Source: PGYR01 sp041675005 (GTDB taxonomy: Bacteria > Bacteroidota > Ignavibacteria > Kapaibacteriales > UBA2268). Taken from it: a stretch of 64,000 nt of DNA. Location: NCBI GenBank assembly GCA_041675005.1, contig JBAYUQ010000008.1:56368-120367 (forward strand). The letters run 5' to 3'. Made by a program: the position numbers and the translations under genes. Below, one piece after another: positions 62,529 through 64,000 of this stretch (position 1 is its first letter; every line of letters begins with the position of its first letter). A model generated the notes under the pieces. The model was not told the DNA's origin. It searched no databases and worked only from the letters and a program-made list of their open reading frames with translations.

Positions 62529-63293
62529 TTATTTATCTCCTTTTATCGAAAACGCATTAAGCAGATTCTCACTCAATTTACTGCTCAGACCGAAATCAGC
62601 AGCTTTATCTGAATGAGTGATAGGTGCATTTTCCGTTATATTAATAACATTTGGAGATTCAAAATAAGCAGCAAGATCAAAGTTAAGTTCGAGTGGTGTA
62701 CCTTTTTTCACTTTGAAATTATTCTTGATATTGATCTTCATTAGGTTCTCATCTAACCCAATGTGATATGCAAAAGCCCCTTTCATCTGACCATCCTTAT
62801 AATGATAGCCCTCTACTGAGCAGAATATAAACCCGTCTAACCAATCCCAATAGAGATTATTTATAATTGGGTTCAGTGGGCTTGAAGCTGCAAAGAGATT
62901 TGGGTTCTGGTGATTAGTAGTAGAATCTACACCGAGTAAGAACCTAAGCTCTGTATAATCATCTTCTGGTATATTTGGCAAATCGAAAGATACCCTTCCA
63001 TCAGCCATATTAATATATGCAGCGGAAGAATCCAATACTATTTCCTCTCCACTACTATTAACTAATACAAAGTTAGTCATCAGGTAATGGAGCTTAGAAA
63101 ATCTAATCTCATTTCCTGATGAATTAGTATGCATAGATACTTCGGGGTCAACAGTTTCTTGACCAAAATTATGATCTATAGTGACAGATAAAGTCACTTT
63201 TTCATTAGTTGGTTCGCTACTAGTACTATTACTTTCGCAACTAACCAATAGTAATGCGAAACTAATTACAATAGCTGTAATATACTTGTTCAT
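62529..63293 (-). CDS. MbnP-family lipoprotein (copy 2)
   Basis: A 254-residue lipoprotein (lipobox VISFALLLVSCESN). The MbnP domain is visible in VTLSVTIDHNFGQETVDPEV, RFSKLHYLMTNFVLVNSSG, YTELRFLLGVDSTTNHQNPN, and NNLYWDWLDGFIFCSVEGYH with the W-x-W pair. It ends shortly after the domain, with no sorting signal. It probably faces the periplasm or cell surface. It is translated first in the four-gene MbnP-MbnH-MbnP-MbnH set, all on the minus strand with gaps of 1-21 bases or overlap. Confidence 0.88.
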   Translation of the reverse strand: MNKYITAIVISFALLLVSCESNSTSSEPTNEKVTLSVTIDHNFGQETVDPEVSMHTNSSGNEIRFSKLHYLMTNFVLVNSSGEEIVLDSSAAYINMADGRVSFDLPNIPEDDYTELRFLLGVDSTTNHQNPNLFAASSPLNPIINNLYWDWLDGFIFCSVEGYHYKDGQMKGAFAYHIGLDENLMKINIKNNFKVKKGTPLELNFDLAAYFESPNVINITENAPITHSDKAADFGLSSKLSENLLNAFSIKGDK

Positions 63294-63348
63294 TTATTTA
63301 TTCTCATTTTTAATTTATAATAATTACTTAGTTCGAAAAAGCAATTAT

Positions 63349-63813
63349 CTAAATCAAATATGTACAAATGAAGGTGTGTATGTCAACAATATAAGGCCTT
63401 CGCCTAGTATCGAGTATTATTGTTTTGCGGGTAAGGTCTTGAGTATTGAGAACTGAATAAGTCTCACTTACAATGAATGAGACTGATGAGAAATCTATAC
63501 TAAGAACATAAGGTGTGATTGTCAAATAATCATAGTCGTTATATTCTAATATATCTTGGCAGCAACCTTTTTCATTCTTATCTTCACCAGTTGTTTCCTC
63601 TACTTCAACATCTTTGTTACTACAACATGATTTAACGATAACTACCTTGTGGCATTTATCACATTCCATTGGACTAAGGACACCTGGAATAATCAATGAT
63701 TTTGATACATCTTCTGTTTGTCCACAGATATGTGTATTTATATTGATTCCTAAGGTAGGTAACAATATAAGTATTGAGATTAATATAGATAATATGTTTT
63801 GTAACAGATTCAT
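63349..63813 (-). CDS. HYC_CC_PP-family-like small protein
   Basis: A protein of about 154 residues with an N-terminal hydrophobic segment (MNLLQNILSILISILILLPTLG). Its cysteine pattern is that of the Bacteroidetes HYC_CC_PP group: INTHICG after the signal, then MECDKC, SCCSNKDVEV and GCCQDI. A final RRPYIVDIHTF takes the place of the usual PP. In many Bacteroidetes such proteins neighbour metal-related genes; here the MbnP/MbnH pairs start 56 bases downstream. ATG 63813 is preferred over a TTG 9 bases up. Function unknown, a metal-binding role is inferred. Confidence 0.65.
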   Translation of the reverse strand: MNLLQNILSILISILILLPTLGININTHICGQTEDVSKSLIIPGVLSPMECDKCHKVVIVKSCCSNKDVEVEETTGEDKNEKGCCQDILEYNDYDYLTITPYVLSIDFSSVSFIVSETYSVLNTQDLTRKTIILDTRRRPYIVDIHTFICTYLI

Positions 63814-63918
63814 TAAGAACAATATAACACCTTTCTACTGAAATTTCAAAATATATAATGAAATTTTAGATTACAACAAGTAATAAACTAATTCGTATAT
63901 TTGGTCATGCACATACGT

Positions 63919-64000
63919 ATGAAAATATTATCCGCTTTATTATTATTTGCTTTTACATTATCAACTACTGGTATTGTTATGAATAAGCACGAATGTAGTG
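63919..64000 (+). CDS. HYC_CC_PP-like protein, partial (runs off right edge)
   Basis: Only the first 27 codons are in the window: a signal peptide-like start (MKILSALLLFAFTLSTTG) followed by IVMNKHECS. The NKHEC piece at this place recalls the (K/T)HYC element of the HYC_CC_PP group, so it may be a divergent partner of the gene at 63349. An upstream in-frame ATG at 63907 is also possible. The product beyond the edge is unknown. Confidence 0.45.
   Translation, partial: MKILSALLLFAFTLSTTGIVMNKHECS

Noticed and set aside
1..64000. CRISPR array or direct-repeat/spacer pattern
   Set aside because: No regularly spaced repeats seen; the only repeat clusters are the hairpin array and the AATTT tract.

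Overview
The window is AT-rich bacterial chromosome (roughly a third G+C by eye). It most resembles the Bacteroidota/Chlorobiota (FCB) lineage, plausibly a Kapabacteria- or Ignavibacteria-like organism. The evidence: several secreted proteins end in type IX secretion (T9SS)-like sorting domains; a PorV/PorQ-family barrel and a GWxTD-domain protein are present; the arginine operon uses the Bacteroidetes-type N-acylornithine carbamoyltransferase; and a Bacteroidetes-style TTG/TAnnTTTG promoter precedes nuoL. Many genes have AGGAG-type ribosome binding sites. No plasmid, phage or CRISPR feature was seen.

Layout. 1-3440 (minus): two tandem IgGFc-binding-domain secreted proteins, the first cut by the window edge. 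3658-8862 (plus): nuoL-nuoM-nuoN, the proton-pumping subunits of complex I, with promoter and terminator. 8972-11524 (plus): an accessory patch with two GNAT acetyltransferases, a cassette-like non-coding block, an orphan ORF, a thioredoxin-like lipoprotein and an EVE-domain protein. 11521-33075 (minus): a large envelope block. In transcription order it holds a giant T9SS protein, a double OmpA-domain protein, an ECF sigma factor, an unusual anti-sigma protein with a beta-barrel-like C-terminus, a TonB-dependent receptor, a 1569-residue exported protein, a PorV/PorQ barrel, a GWxTD protein, a lipid A-type acyltransferase and a family 9 glycosyltransferase. 33209-36355: a Xer recombinase, a small exported protein, a Gfo/Idh/MocA oxidoreductase and a decayed polyphosphate kinase 2 remnant. 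36490-44680 (plus): a palindrome and structured leader, then a complete eight-gene arginine operon (GNAT acyltransferase, argG, C, D, F', B, E, H) with a clear terminator. 45027-50293: tRNA-Ser(UGA), mtgA, two small unknowns, a BNR/T9SS protein, a Cys-rich secreted-protein gene broken by one in-frame stop, and a hairpin-repeat array. 50383-58897: mutS, a CASTOR/POLLUX-type channel, rsmD, a PilM/DUF3822-like protein and a PiT phosphate transporter with a PhoU-like tail. 58980-64000: Pho-box-like direct repeats, a frameshifted remnant, and a copper-type locus with two MbnP/MbnH pairs beside two HYC_CC_PP-like proteins.

The candidates most worth following are the anti-sigma/beta-barrel fusion beside its sigma factor and the TonB/PorV genes, the doubled MbnP/MbnH locus in which one MbnP carries a T9SS signal, the cassette-like block at 9981-10113, and three decayed genes that ordinary gene calling would miss (PPK2 remnant, Cys-rich gene, frameshifted ORF).
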